A model generated the notes under the pieces. That model had not been told where the DNA came from, ran no database searches, and was given only the letters and a program-made list of their open reading frames with translations. A stretch of DNA of 64,000 nucleotides. It comes from Cohnella hashimotonis (GTDB lineage Bacteria; Bacillota; Bacilli; Paenibacillales; Paenibacillaceae). Position 1 is the stretch's first letter; each line of letters begins with the position of its first letter. This document shows, piece after piece, positions 27,112 through 35,016 of this stretch. The position numbers and the translations under genes are program-made. The DNA lies in NCBI RefSeq assembly GCF_030014955.1, contig NZ_JAGRPV010000001.1:2480001-2544000 (forward strand), in the 5' to 3' direction.

Positions 27112-27158
27112 AAAAGGGATGAAATGGCGCGAAGCTTGCGCCGCTTCATCCCTTTTTT
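27112..27158 (+). terminator. Terminator of the S-compound operon
   Basis: A 12-bp outer stem (AAAAGGGATGAA with TTCATCCCTTTT) and an inner GGCGC/GCGCC stem with a 7-nt loop are followed by a T-run. It marks the end of a ~9.2-kb operon. Confidence 0.92.
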
Positions 27159-27432
27159 GAATATCAAAGCATACCATTGGCGCCGTTTCGAGGATAGTGG
27201 CGGCGATTAGCAGACAGGGTAAGCGTGCTTTCGGCGTGAAGGCTCCCCGGCTGCGGTTTCTGCGACAGTTACACGGTTTTTCCGTGCAACGCTGCTCCTG
27301 GAAATCAGCTTCCGCGTCGAGAGACGATCACTATAGATCCGCGCACCGGCTCGGGCTCTGAGGATCCCGACGATCCCGATGTAACTCCCAATAAAGGGCT
27401 TGCCCTTCAGGCATAAGTTCAGGCTGGAACAA

Positions 27433-27480
27433 CTCTGCAATTCACTCGAATTGCTTATTTGATTCCATAAAATTGCAGAG
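27433..27480. repeat. Inverted repeat with 10-bp perfect arms
   Basis: CTCTGCAATT at 27433-27442 and AATTGCAGAG at 27471-27480 enclose a 28-nt spacer. A competing smaller hairpin (CAATTC at 27438-27443 with GAATTG) overlaps the left arm. Confidence 0.6.
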
Positions 27481-27496
27481 ATATCCATCGCTAAAT

Positions 27497-27526
27497 TAAA
27501 AAATCCCGAGAGCCTAAGCTCCCGGG
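27497..27526 (-). terminator. Minus-strand intrinsic terminator
   Basis: Reading the minus strand, CCCGGGAGC-TTAG-GCTCTCGGG forms a 9-bp stem with one mismatch, followed by ATTTTTT. No minus-strand gene lies just upstream, only a possible TATAAT about 16 bp before it. Confidence 0.65.
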
Positions 27527-27672
27527 CTATTTCGTGTTGAACATTATAGCCTTATTACAACAGTGTAAATGCGGAAAAGCAACATATGGTCTACTGTGCG
27601 AATGTCTAAGCAATATATTTTAACGCGCATAAGCTAATAGCGTATTAAACAACTACGTTGGAGGTGTGCTGT

Positions 27673-27774
27673 ATGGGTTGTGAAGTTGGTGGAGCAGGCG
27701 GAGGCGCAGCTTTCGCGCTTGTCCTCTTCGTACTGCTGGTCATTATCTTAGCCGCGGGATCCAAGGTTTGTTAA
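27673..27774 (+). CDS. YjcZ-family sporulation-type micropeptide
   Basis: A 33-residue peptide with a Gly/Ala-rich N-terminus (MGCEVGGAGGGAAF) and one hydrophobic helix (ALVLFVLLVIILAAG), ending SKVC. This matches the YjcZ-family pattern of tiny Gly-rich membrane peptides found in spore-formers. GGAGGTG lies seven bases before the ATG and a strong terminator follows. Unusually it has Cys at position 3 and at the C-terminus. Such peptides are thought to sit in spore or mother-cell membranes; function is unknown. Confidence 0.8.
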   Translation: MGCEVGGAGGGAAFALVLFVLLVIILAAGSKVC

Positions 27775-27859
27775 TTAGTATTACTACCGTCTTATCCCCA
27801 CTTCATCAACTTTTTGCCCATTTTCTTTGACTTTGTTCCGTTACCTTAAATGCACTTGT

Positions 27860-27892
27860 AAACCCCCGCCTATCAGGTGGGGGTTTGTTGTT
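27860..27892 (+). terminator. Terminator after the YjcZ-type gene
   Basis: A 12-bp stem (AAACCCCCGCCT with AGGTGGGGGTTT, one G-U) and a 3-nt loop, followed by GTTGTT. Confidence 0.8.
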
Positions 27893-28040
27893 ATTGGCTC
27901 CTTCTGACCACTCGCCCTACGTAAGACGTTCGCCGGACGGTTGGCTTCTGCCTCACCTTTCGTGTCTCCATTGGCGCTGTCTGCAGCATAGGCTAACAAA
28001 ATGCAATCGAAAAGAGACGTCGACGAGACTGCATCATTCG

Positions 28041-29159
28041 TCAAATAGCCGGCGGCACCGACGAAGCGAGCCGGGCGGCCCGCCGGCCGATGATGTCGGC
28101 CTGGACGATCGCTTCGGCGAGCAGCCGCTCGCTGACTGGAAATGCCAATCCTTCGGCGGTGTCTGCGTCAAACGGCACGTTTGCGGCGATTCGTGCGGCG
28201 AGATCGGAGGTGGCGCCGATGAAGCCGAGCTCCGCGAGCGTGACCGGCAGCTCCAACTGCAGATAAAAGCCCGCCCAAAAGGCGGCTTCCTCGAACTGCC
28301 CTTCCAGCGCCAGCTGGGCGATCAGGCCGAACGCGACCTTTTCCCCGTGCAGCGTTCCTTTCGTCTCGGGAAACCAGGTTAACGCATCGTGAATCGCATG
28401 GGCAAAAGCCGCGCGCTTGCCGTTGCCGCCGATGCTGCCGACGAGACCCGCCAGCAGGAAGATCGCGTCGATGACGTCTGGAAATGCGGGATGGGTCTTA
28501 TCCTTTTGGGCCTCCCGGTAGACGGCGACCGCCTCGCGCTTTAAAATCTCGAGCGCAAGCAGCGACGTATGCCAGCCGATGTGGCCGTCGATGCGGCCGT
28601 ATTTTCCATAGGAGACGTTGATGCGCGACGCGTACCACAGCACCACGCTGTCGGCAATGCCTGCCGACAAATACCGCAGCGGCGCGGCCGCGAGCAGGTC
28701 CGCATCGGCCAGCACGAGTGCGGGAGAACGGGTCAACGGCCGGCGGCCGACGAACCTGCCCGCATCGTCGTACAGTACAATCAGCGCCGACCAGGCTGCG
28801 CAGGTAGCGGGGACGGTCGGTATCGTCACGACAGGCAGGCCCAGCCGTTGTCCGACGGCTTTGCTCAAGTCCAGCGCGCTGCCGCCGCCGGCACCCACCA
28901 CGAACTCTGCGCCGAAGGCGGTCGTTTTATCCGCATAAACGTCGATTTTCTGCGCGGTGCAGCGCCCTTCGAACGGGTAATAGGCGAATGCGATTCCGTC
29001 GTCGTAAAATCGTCCCAGCAGCCCTTCGGATACGCTTCGCCAAGCCGTGTGTCCGGCGATCACAACCGCATTTTTACCGGCGTAAGGCGCCCAAGGCGCA
29101 GCTTCTCCCAGCGCGCCGGCGCGGTTCCAATATTGCGCGGGCGTCTTGATCTCGATCAT
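28041..29159 (-). CDS. Iron-containing alcohol dehydrogenase-family enzyme (glycerol-dehydrogenase-like)
   Basis: A 372-residue member of the Fe-ADH/dehydroquinate-synthase-like superfamily. The NAD-binding region has FVVGAGGGSALDLSKAVG and TIPTVPATCAAWSA. Metal ligands are visible in GIADSVVLWY (Asp), FAHAIHDALTWF (His) and GTLHGEKVAFGL (His). The closest group is glycerol dehydrogenase GldA-like, with NAD-dependent oxidation of small polyols. AAGGAGGA precedes the ATG. It is a single-gene unit, convergent with the YjcZ-type gene. Confidence 0.82.
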   Translation of the reverse strand: MIEIKTPAQYWNRAGALGEAAPWAPYAGKNAVVIAGHTAWRSVSEGLLGRFYDDGIAFAYYPFEGRCTAQKIDVYADKTTAFGAEFVVGAGGGSALDLSKAVGQRLGLPVVTIPTVPATCAAWSALIVLYDDAGRFVGRRPLTRSPALVLADADLLAAAPLRYLSAGIADSVVLWYASRINVSYGKYGRIDGHIGWHTSLLALEILKREAVAVYREAQKDKTHPAFPDVIDAIFLLAGLVGSIGGNGKRAAFAHAIHDALTWFPETKGTLHGEKVAFGLIAQLALEGQFEEAAFWAGFYLQLELPVTLAELGFIGATSDLAARIAANVPFDADTAEGLAFPVSERLLAEAIVQADIIGRRAARLASSVPPAI

Positions 29160-29424
29160 TCGACATTCCTCCTTCTTTTCCTATTAGAAACGGAACGTTA
29201 AAAGGGACCGGCGAATCCGCGGGCTGCAGCAGCATCGCGGCGTCGTCCGATCCCCGGTCGTCCGGTAGACGGTATAATACATAGTAATATAGTTGGAATA
29301 ATTGGTTATGTTCCGAGTATAGGTGCAGCAAGCCGCAGTGTCAACCGTGCCTACCATAGATATTTCCGATCGATGTATCAAGGTTGCTATAATAAGGTTA
29401 ATGAGTATAAGGGAAGTGAACGGA

Positions 29425-30477
29425 ATGATTCGGGACGCGTTCCTGCTCCTGCGCAAGCTTGGCATTGATCTGCAATCGGTTAAAACGGCGTTGGCATGCG
29501 GTTTGTCATGGGTGCTGGCGGAGGCGGTCACGCCGCATTCATATCCGTATTTTGCGCCGATCGCGGCTATTCTCACGCTCCAGGTGACGGTTGCCGATTC
29601 GATCCAAAAAGGCATCTATCGCATCGTCGGGATCGTCGTGGGCATTGGAATCAGCCTGCTGGCCGGTCAATGGCTGAGCGTGAACGCTTGGACGATCGCA
29701 TTGGTCATTCTGGCGGGGCTGGCGATGTCGAACGCCATGCGCCTGAACGCGCAGATCGGTGCGCAGATCGGCGTTTCGGCGCTGCTCGTGCTGGCTTTCG
29801 GCAATACGAACGGTTATGCGGCCTACCGGATCTTGGAGACGCTGCTCGGCTCGGGCGTAGCGGTGGCGATCAATCTCGCGCTCGTGCCGCGCGACACGAC
29901 GCATGAGGCGTTGAACGCGGCATCGGGCCTCGGAAAAAGAATCGCCGACGTGCTGCGGCACGATGACGAGGCGGTACGCGGGAAGCGACGCCCGGCTCAG
30001 GTGCTGGAGGAGGCGCGCGGACTGCTGCTACTTATCCAACGGGGGAATGAAGCGACGGCGCTCGCCCGGCAAAGTCTGAAGTTCGTGCCGCTCGGACGCA
30101 TGCGTCGCGAGCGCGTCGAGCGCGTCTCGGCCGCGATGGAGCGGTTGGAGCATCTGTCGGTACAGGCGCGGGGCATCGCGCGAAGCCTGGTCGAGCTGGA
30201 CGATGCCGGTCTGCAGGTCCCGGGGCTTGTACCGGCGCTCGCTGCGGCGGCGGATTGCGTGGACCGCTACGCGGACGCGGTGACCGATCCTTCGCCGGAG
30301 GCGCAAGACAAGCTGCGAGAGGCGACCGAGCATGCGCGTCAAGTACAGCTCGGCAGCCTTGGGCAAAGCATGGCCGGCGCGGATCTGGAGCGGCTCAAGC
30401 TGATCGGCAGCGTATATGCGGATCTCGGCCGGATGCTGACCGAAGTGGCCAGAGCGGAGAAAAGTGGGAACGATTGA
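29425..30477 (+). CDS. Aromatic acid exporter-family (FUSC-like) membrane protein
   Basis: A 350-residue protein with four to six N-terminal membrane helices (SVKTALACGLSWVLAEAV, YFAPIAAILTLQVTVADSIQKGIYRIVGIVVGIGISLLAG in residues ~15-85, and later pairs to ~residue 150). A ~190-residue charged, helical cytoplasmic domain follows, typical of ArAE_1/YgaE-like proteins implicated in aromatic acid or amphiphile efflux. A TATAAT at 29388-29393 predicts a transcript start near 29400, which favours the 29425 ATG over the in-frame ATGs at 29401 and 29323. Confidence 0.75.
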   Translation: MIRDAFLLLRKLGIDLQSVKTALACGLSWVLAEAVTPHSYPYFAPIAAILTLQVTVADSIQKGIYRIVGIVVGIGISLLAGQWLSVNAWTIALVILAGLAMSNAMRLNAQIGAQIGVSALLVLAFGNTNGYAAYRILETLLGSGVAVAINLALVPRDTTHEALNAASGLGKRIADVLRHDDEAVRGKRRPAQVLEEARGLLLLIQRGNEATALARQSLKFVPLGRMRRERVERVSAAMERLEHLSVQARGIARSLVELDDAGLQVPGLVPALAAAADCVDRYADAVTDPSPEAQDKLREATEHARQVQLGSLGQSMAGADLERLKLIGSVYADLGRMLTEVARAEKSGND

Positions 30478-30564
30478 CGAAATTAACTGTAACCATTATA
30501 ATAACAGTATAGTCGAAGCCGATCATGGCTTTGGGCTTACCATTATGAACAGGCGGTGATTTGC

Positions 30565-30942
30565 ATGCGATTTGAAATGGGAGAATGGGTAGCCGGCAGA
30601 ACGAGTCAAGGTGAACTGATACAAGGCTTCGTCAATTCGATTCTATCGATGCAAGGCGCCGCAGGCATATACGTCACCGCCTCGGATCGCGTCGAAGCGA
30701 TCGGCACGGAGATCGCGGTGCCTGTCGGCATGCTGCGGCCGCTGCCGCAGACGACCAAGTACAACGAGGAGCAGCTTCGCAACCTGATCGACGTATCGCT
30801 GGCAATCCGCGATACGGCATGGTTCGGCGAGCTGACGAGCGAGCTTGCCGGCCTGCAGACTTCTGCCGGCGAGCGCAGTTCCTCCGCGACGGACGTGCCG
30901 GTCGCGTGGCGCAACCGGCTCGGCCTGATCGCGCAAGAGTAA
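30565..30942 (+). CDS. IDEAL-domain protein
   Basis: A 125-residue protein. The N-terminal half (GEWVAGRTSQGELIQGFVNSI, then a short beta-rich stretch) resembles a small barrel. Residues ~67-95 (EEQLRNLIDVSLAIRDTAWFGELTSEL) match the IDEAL motif, a short helical domain found in YpiB-type and ComK-pathway proteins of Bacilli. The tail is Ser-rich. AGGCGGTGA lies before the ATG at 30565; a GTG 9 bp upstream is in frame. Role unknown; IDEAL segments are used for protein-protein contacts. Confidence 0.7.
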   Translation: MRFEMGEWVAGRTSQGELIQGFVNSILSMQGAAGIYVTASDRVEAIGTEIAVPVGMLRPLPQTTKYNEEQLRNLIDVSLAIRDTAWFGELTSELAGLQTSAGERSSSATDVPVAWRNRLGLIAQE

Positions 30943-30965
30943 GCGCGCCGTGCGCGCTTATAAGC

Positions 30966-31017
30966 AGCAGACCCCCTGACCGTCCTCCAGGACGGCAGGG
31001 GGTCTGCTTTTTTTTTC
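30966..31017. terminator. Strong bidirectional terminator
   Basis: Stem AGCAGACCCCCTG with CAGGGGGTCTGCT encloses an inner CCGTCC/GGACGG hairpin and is followed by nine T residues on the plus strand. It separates the IDEAL gene from convergent ldh. Confidence 0.92.
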
Positions 31018-31032
31018 GGCAATCGCCGGCGA

Positions 31033-31947
31033 TTATACGCCTATGCTCGCGATCAGATTGCGCAGCTTGTCCGCCGAACGGTGCAGCAGCTCGCGCTCGA
31101 AGTCCGAGATCTTGATGTCGATGATCTCGCGTACGCCATGGCGGTCGACGACGCACGGTACGCCGAGGAAGATATCCGAAACGCCGTGGTAATCGTGCAG
31201 AAGGGTGGAGACATTAAGCACGGCGCCTTCGTCACGCAGGATCGCCGTGCAGATCCGGTCGAGCGCAAGCGCGATGGCGTAGTAAGTAGCGCCTTTAGCA
31301 CTAATAATCTGATAGGCGGCGTCCCGCGTGTTCGTGAAGATCTCGTCCTTGTCCGCGTCGCTTAAAGACAGCTCGGCGCCGGCAATGTTGGCGAGGCTCC
31401 AGAGCGGCAGCTCGGAATCGCCGTGTTCGCCGACGATATGGCCGTGCACGCTGCGCGGGTCGATCTTCAGCTTCTCGCCGATCAGATAACGGAAGCGCGC
31501 GCTGTCGAGCAGCGTTCCCGAGCCGATGATCCGCTCGACCGGCCAGCCCGATTTTTTCCACGTGATATAGCTCATGATGTCGACCGGATTCGAAGCGATG
31601 AGCAGGATGCCCGTCGTGTTGTACTTGAGCACCTCTTCGACGATGCTGTCAATAATGACAGCGTTGCGCTTCAACAGATCGACCCGCGACTCGCCTTCCC
31701 GCTGGGCGGCGCCTGCGGTGATGACGATGATGTCCGCATCCTTGCAGTCCTCGTAGCTGCCCGCCCACAGATCGCCGCCGCCGAGAAAAGGCATGCCGTG
31801 GTTCATGTCGAGCGCGTCGCCGACCGCCTTTTTATGATTGGCATCGATGAGCACCAGCTCGTCCACCCGGTTGCGCAGCATGAGCGTATAGGCGGTCGTC
31901 GATCCCACGGCTCCCGCGCCGATGACCACGATTCTCGTTTTTTTCAT
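31033..31947 (-). CDS. ldh: L-lactate dehydrogenase
   Basis: A 304-residue NAD-dependent LDH interconverting pyruvate and L-lactate. The Rossmann motif is VVIGAGAVGSTTAY. Substrate-loop Gln82 in AQREGESR favours lactate over malate. Arg88, Asn120 and catalytic His175 (IVGEHGDSE) are present. It is the second gene of an operon, 24 bp after a formate/nitrite-type transporter, indicating a fermentation unit that makes and exports an acid. Confidence 0.95.
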   Translation of the reverse strand: MKKTRIVVIGAGAVGSTTAYTLMLRNRVDELVLIDANHKKAVGDALDMNHGMPFLGGGDLWAGSYEDCKDADIIVITAGAAQREGESRVDLLKRNAVIIDSIVEEVLKYNTTGILLIASNPVDIMSYITWKKSGWPVERIIGSGTLLDSARFRYLIGEKLKIDPRSVHGHIVGEHGDSELPLWSLANIAGAELSLSDADKDEIFTNTRDAAYQIISAKGATYYAIALALDRICTAILRDEGAVLNVSTLLHDYHGVSDIFLGVPCVVDRHGVREIIDIKISDFERELLHRSADKLRNLIASIGV

Positions 31948-31971
31948 CGAAATCCTCTCCTCGTATCGCTG

Positions 31972-32769
31972 TTATTGTTCTTCTTGCTGACCATCGTCCA
32001 TAAACGGCTTATTGACATAATAATACATGTACGCCATGAGCACGCCGCCCCCGATGAGATTGCCGAGCGTGACCGGGATGAGATTGTGCAGGACGCCGCC
32101 AAGCGAGATCGTGCCCGGATGGTGCAGCACGAGCGCGATGGCGAACGTGCACATGTTGGCGATGCTGTGCTCGTAGCCCGAGATGAAGAAGCAGAACACG
32201 AACAGCATCATGGCGAACATTTTGGCGCCGTTCTCCTTCATGGACATCGGAACGAAAAAAGCGAGACAAACCAGCCAATTGCACAGGATGCCCCGGAAGA
32301 ACAGCTCGACGACCGGCGTGTTCATCTTCTTGTCCACGACGCTCAGGAGGAAGCCGTTGACGCTCGCGTCCTTGAACAAGGCGGTGGCGAAGATCATGAA
32401 CGCGAACAGGCAGGCGCCGATGATGTTGCCGAGGTAGCTCCAGCACCATAGCTTGATCGTGTCGGACCAACGGATTTTTTTGCGGAGCGCCGTGTAGGAG
32501 TAGTAAAACGTGTTGCCGGTGAACAGGTCGCCGCCCCCGTACACGATCAGAATGATCGCCGCGCCGAACGTAATCGCCGCCATCGGGTACGTCAACGGGG
32601 AGTGCTCGAGGTAAAAATAGTTGCCCGTCTTGAAGGCGACGATGACGCCGAAGCCGATAAACATGCTGGCGAGCGCCGATCGGGCGAGATAACGGAGCTT
32701 GCTCTGCTTGAAGATTTTCATTTTTTTCTCGGCCAGCTTTTCGACCATTCGCAGGGATTCCGTTTCCAT
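31972..32769 (-). CDS. Formate/nitrite transporter (FNT) family channel
   Basis: A 265-residue membrane protein with six helices of the aquaporin-like FNT fold. FTGNTFYYSYTAL and NIIGACLFAF belong to the first half; GILCNWLVCLAFF, SGYEHSIANM (with the central His of the pore) and NLIGGGVLMAYMYY to the second. The start at 32769 has AGGTGA upstream; an ATG 27 bp earlier is rejected. It is co-transcribed with ldh, so lactate or formate with proton is a likely cargo. Confidence 0.87.
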   Translation of the reverse strand: METESLRMVEKLAEKKMKIFKQSKLRYLARSALASMFIGFGVIVAFKTGNYFYLEHSPLTYPMAAITFGAAIILIVYGGGDLFTGNTFYYSYTALRKKIRWSDTIKLWCWSYLGNIIGACLFAFMIFATALFKDASVNGFLLSVVDKKMNTPVVELFFRGILCNWLVCLAFFVPMSMKENGAKMFAMMLFVFCFFISGYEHSIANMCTFAIALVLHHPGTISLGGVLHNLIPVTLGNLIGGGVLMAYMYYYVNKPFMDDGQQEEQ

Positions 32770-32816
32770 CGATTCACCTCGCTTTGCTGCTTCCATAGAT
32801 ACCCAAGCCTGTTTCG

Positions 32817-32845
32817 ATTATGCCATGTCCGCAGCTTCGGGTCCA
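32817..32845 (-). promoter_or_regulatory. Possible promoter of the fnt-ldh operon
   Basis: On the minus strand, TGGACC (32845-32840) and CATAAT (32822-32817) are separated by 17 bp, 47 bp upstream of the fnt start. The -35 element is imperfect. Confidence 0.4.
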
Positions 32846-33012
32846 TGTTTTATTACCCGTTACGGCTGGCCTGTCGATGGGCGCCCGGCAGCCGAAGGCG
32901 GAACGGACAGGCGTTGAACGGGGAAAATGTCGCTTGGCCGCCATGGGCGATCGAGACAGATTGTGGTAAACTGATTAGCGTGCGAACAACAAACTTTGGA
33001 GGTGCGCTTCAC

Positions 33013-33522
33013 ATGATGAACGATACGCTGCACGACGCGTTAAACGAGCAGCTTAATTTTGAACTGCATTCCGCGCACGTCTACCTCGCGATGGCCGGTT
33101 ACTGCTCCGCAGAGAGCCTGGACGGCTTCGCGAACTTTTTCGCGATTCAGGCCGAAGAGGAACGTTTTCACGCGTCCAAAATTTATAAGTATCTGAACGA
33201 CCGCGGCAAAAAGGTGAAGCTGAAGGGCATCCCCGATCCGCAAAACGACTACGGCTCCATCCTCGAAGTATTCGAGCATGCTTATGAGCACGAGCAGGAA
33301 GTTACCCGCCGCATCTACCATCTGTCCGACCTTGCGCTTAACGACCGCGAGCACGCCACGATCCAGTTCCTGAAGTGGTTCATCGACGAGCAGGTCGAAG
33401 AGGAAGCGCTGTTCGACAGCATCATCTCCAAGCTGAAGCGCATCGCCGACGACAGCAACGCGTTTTTCATGATGGATGCCGAGTTCGCGAAGCGTACGTT
33501 CACGCCGCCGGCAGCCGAATAA
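33013..33522 (+). CDS. Ferritin (non-heme, FtnA type)
   Basis: A 169-residue four-helix-bundle ferritin that oxidises Fe(II) and stores iron in a 24-mer. Ferroxidase ligands Glu17, Tyr24, Glu50 and His53 (AEEERFH) occur at the same numbers as in E. coli FtnA, and Glu94 lies in AYEHEQEVT. TTGGAGGTG precedes the ATG-ATG start; a long upstream in-frame extension overlaps the divergent fnt region and is not coding. Confidence 0.94.
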   Translation: MMNDTLHDALNEQLNFELHSAHVYLAMAGYCSAESLDGFANFFAIQAEEERFHASKIYKYLNDRGKKVKLKGIPDPQNDYGSILEVFEHAYEHEQEVTRRIYHLSDLALNDREHATIQFLKWFIDEQVEEEALFDSIISKLKRIADDSNAFFMMDAEFAKRTFTPPAAE

Positions 33523-33536
33523 AATATGAATTGGGG

Positions 33537-33562
33537 ATGCCGGCATTCGTGCCGGCATTTTT
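33537..33562 (+). terminator. Ferritin terminator
   Basis: Perfect 9-bp stem ATGCCGGCA/TGCCGGCAT with a TTCG tetraloop and TTTTT after it. Confidence 0.92.
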
Positions 33563-33738
33563 AATCTGTCAGACGCTTGGATGAGTATTCCAACGTAGTC
33601 TTACTTCGCGTACGCGTCGCGATCGTAGACACGCTCCAATAATCGTGGTCCTCCTCCTACCCAAGCGCGGCTGTGGCCGCTACGCTAATAGGAAAAGCCC
33701 GCGCATTCGCGGGACGATCCGATCAAGGGGGAAGCAGC

Positions 33739-34845
33739 ATGAAAAATGCGCGTCCATCGCAAAAACCGATCGACGGCGCGTTCGCCGTCGAATCGCTCGC
33801 CGGGGGGCCATGGCGCTGGCTCGATGCCGCCGACGCGTCCTTTCGCAAATGCGGACTGCCATGGTTCGACCGGGAGCGGCGCTATCGCCGGCTCCCGCAA
33901 GCGCCGGCTTGGACGATCCGCCCGGAGGTCGACCGGCTGGCCAACTTTCCGACGGGTGCGCAGATCCGCTTCCGCACGAACTCGGCCAAGCTCGCGGTTC
34001 GCGTCCGGCTGTTCGGAAGAGCCGAGTATGCCCAGCTGGCGCCGGTCGCGCAGTGCGGCATCGACTGCTATTTGGGTCCGCAGGGCAGCCAGCGCTACGT
34101 ATGCTCGGCGAAGTTCCATTACGACGACGAGGCATACGAATCGCAGCTGTTCGAGAACCAGGATGAATCCGCCAAGGAAGTCACGCTCTATTTGCCGCTC
34201 TATCAGGGAATCCATAGCCTTGAAATCGGTCTTGCGCCGGATGCGGCGATCGAGCCTTTTTCGGGCTTTGCAAGCGATAAAAAGGTCGTCATCTATGGCA
34301 CGTCGATCGTGCACGGCGCAGGCGCCTCGCGTCCGGGAATGGCGTATCCGAACCAGCTCAGCCGTCAGCTGCCGATCGAATTCGTAAGCCTCGCCTTCTC
34401 GGGCAACGCGCAGGGCGAGCCTGAGCTGGCCCGCCTGGCTGCGGAGATCGACGATCCGGCGCTGCTCGTTCTCGATTACGAGGGCAATACGCCGAGCACC
34501 GAGCGGCTCGGAGAGACGCTGCCTGCGTTTATCGAGATCTATCGCGAATCCCACCCGTTGACGCCGATCCTGGTCGTGTCCCAGATCAGGATGGGACGCG
34601 AGGCGTTCGTGCCGCTGTTCGACATGGAGCGGCGCCGGCGGCTGACGCTGCAGCAGGACATCGTGCAGCGGCTGCGCGACGTAGGCGATTCGCAAGTCTT
34701 TTTCCTGAGCGGCGAGGACATGCTCGGCGAGGATTACGGCGAATGCTCCGCGGACAGCGTGCATCCGTCCGACCTTGGCTACGCGCGAATGCGCGACTGC
34801 CTGCTGCCTGTGTTCGCTTCGTTGCTCGAGCCTATTCTGCGTTAA
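33739..34845 (+). CDS. SGNH/GDSL-family hydrolase
   Basis: A 368-residue two-domain esterase. The N-terminal ~170 residues form a predicted beta-sandwich (FPTGAQIRFRTNSAKLAVRV) of the type that precedes SGNH domains in CE2-like proteins. The catalytic half has Block I as VVIYGTSIVHGAGASRPG (nucleophile Ser), then SGNAQGE, and the Asp/His pair in DSVHPSDLGY. There is no signal peptide, suggesting intracellular deacylation, perhaps of sugars. The start at 33739 has GGGGGAAG upstream. Confidence 0.82.
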   Translation: MKNARPSQKPIDGAFAVESLAGGPWRWLDAADASFRKCGLPWFDRERRYRRLPQAPAWTIRPEVDRLANFPTGAQIRFRTNSAKLAVRVRLFGRAEYAQLAPVAQCGIDCYLGPQGSQRYVCSAKFHYDDEAYESQLFENQDESAKEVTLYLPLYQGIHSLEIGLAPDAAIEPFSGFASDKKVVIYGTSIVHGAGASRPGMAYPNQLSRQLPIEFVSLAFSGNAQGEPELARLAAEIDDPALLVLDYEGNTPSTERLGETLPAFIEIYRESHPLTPILVVSQIRMGREAFVPLFDMERRRRLTLQQDIVQRLRDVGDSQVFFLSGEDMLGEDYGECSADSVHPSDLGYARMRDCLLPVFASLLEPILR

Positions 34846-34858
34846 CAATAAGCATGCC

Positions 34859-34893
34859 AACGCCCTCCCGGCGCTTTAAGGGAGGGCGTTTTT
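34859..34893 (+). terminator. Terminator after SGNH hydrolase gene
   Basis: An 11-bp stem AACGCCCTCCC with GGGAGGGCGTT is followed by TTT. Confidence 0.85.
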
Positions 34894-35016
34894 CATGGCG
34901 TTCGCCGTGTTGGAAAAAGCCATTGCAAGAGTACAAATAAGTTAAATCCGTATGAATGTGCTATGCCGAGAATTTTTGCCGCGGACCCGGCAACCGACTC
35001 AATCGTCCCGGCAAAG

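Larger units (their letters stand above)
27159..27672. other. Gene-poor stretch with hairpins
   Basis: About 510 bp without a convincing protein gene. A 93-codon minus-strand frame (27207-27488) lacks a ribosome site. The stretch contains a long-range inverted repeat (27433-27480) and a minus-strand terminator (27497-27526), preceded by a possible minus-strand -10 at 27543-27548. The last ~15 bp hold the ribosome site of the YjcZ-type gene. It could be a dispersed intergenic repeat or a small RNA locus. Confidence 0.5.

Noticed and set aside
27207-27488. 93-codon minus-strand frame
   Set aside because: No ribosome site, a terminator directly upstream on the same strand, and repeat-like sequence.
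27841-28044. 67-codon minus-strand frame beyond the YjcZ-type gene
   Set aside because: It spans the terminator hairpin and has no ribosome site or recognisable content.
32602-33012. Upstream extension of the ferritin frame
   Set aside because: It runs antisense across the fnt start; ferritin residue numbering and TTGGAGGTG fit the start at 33013.
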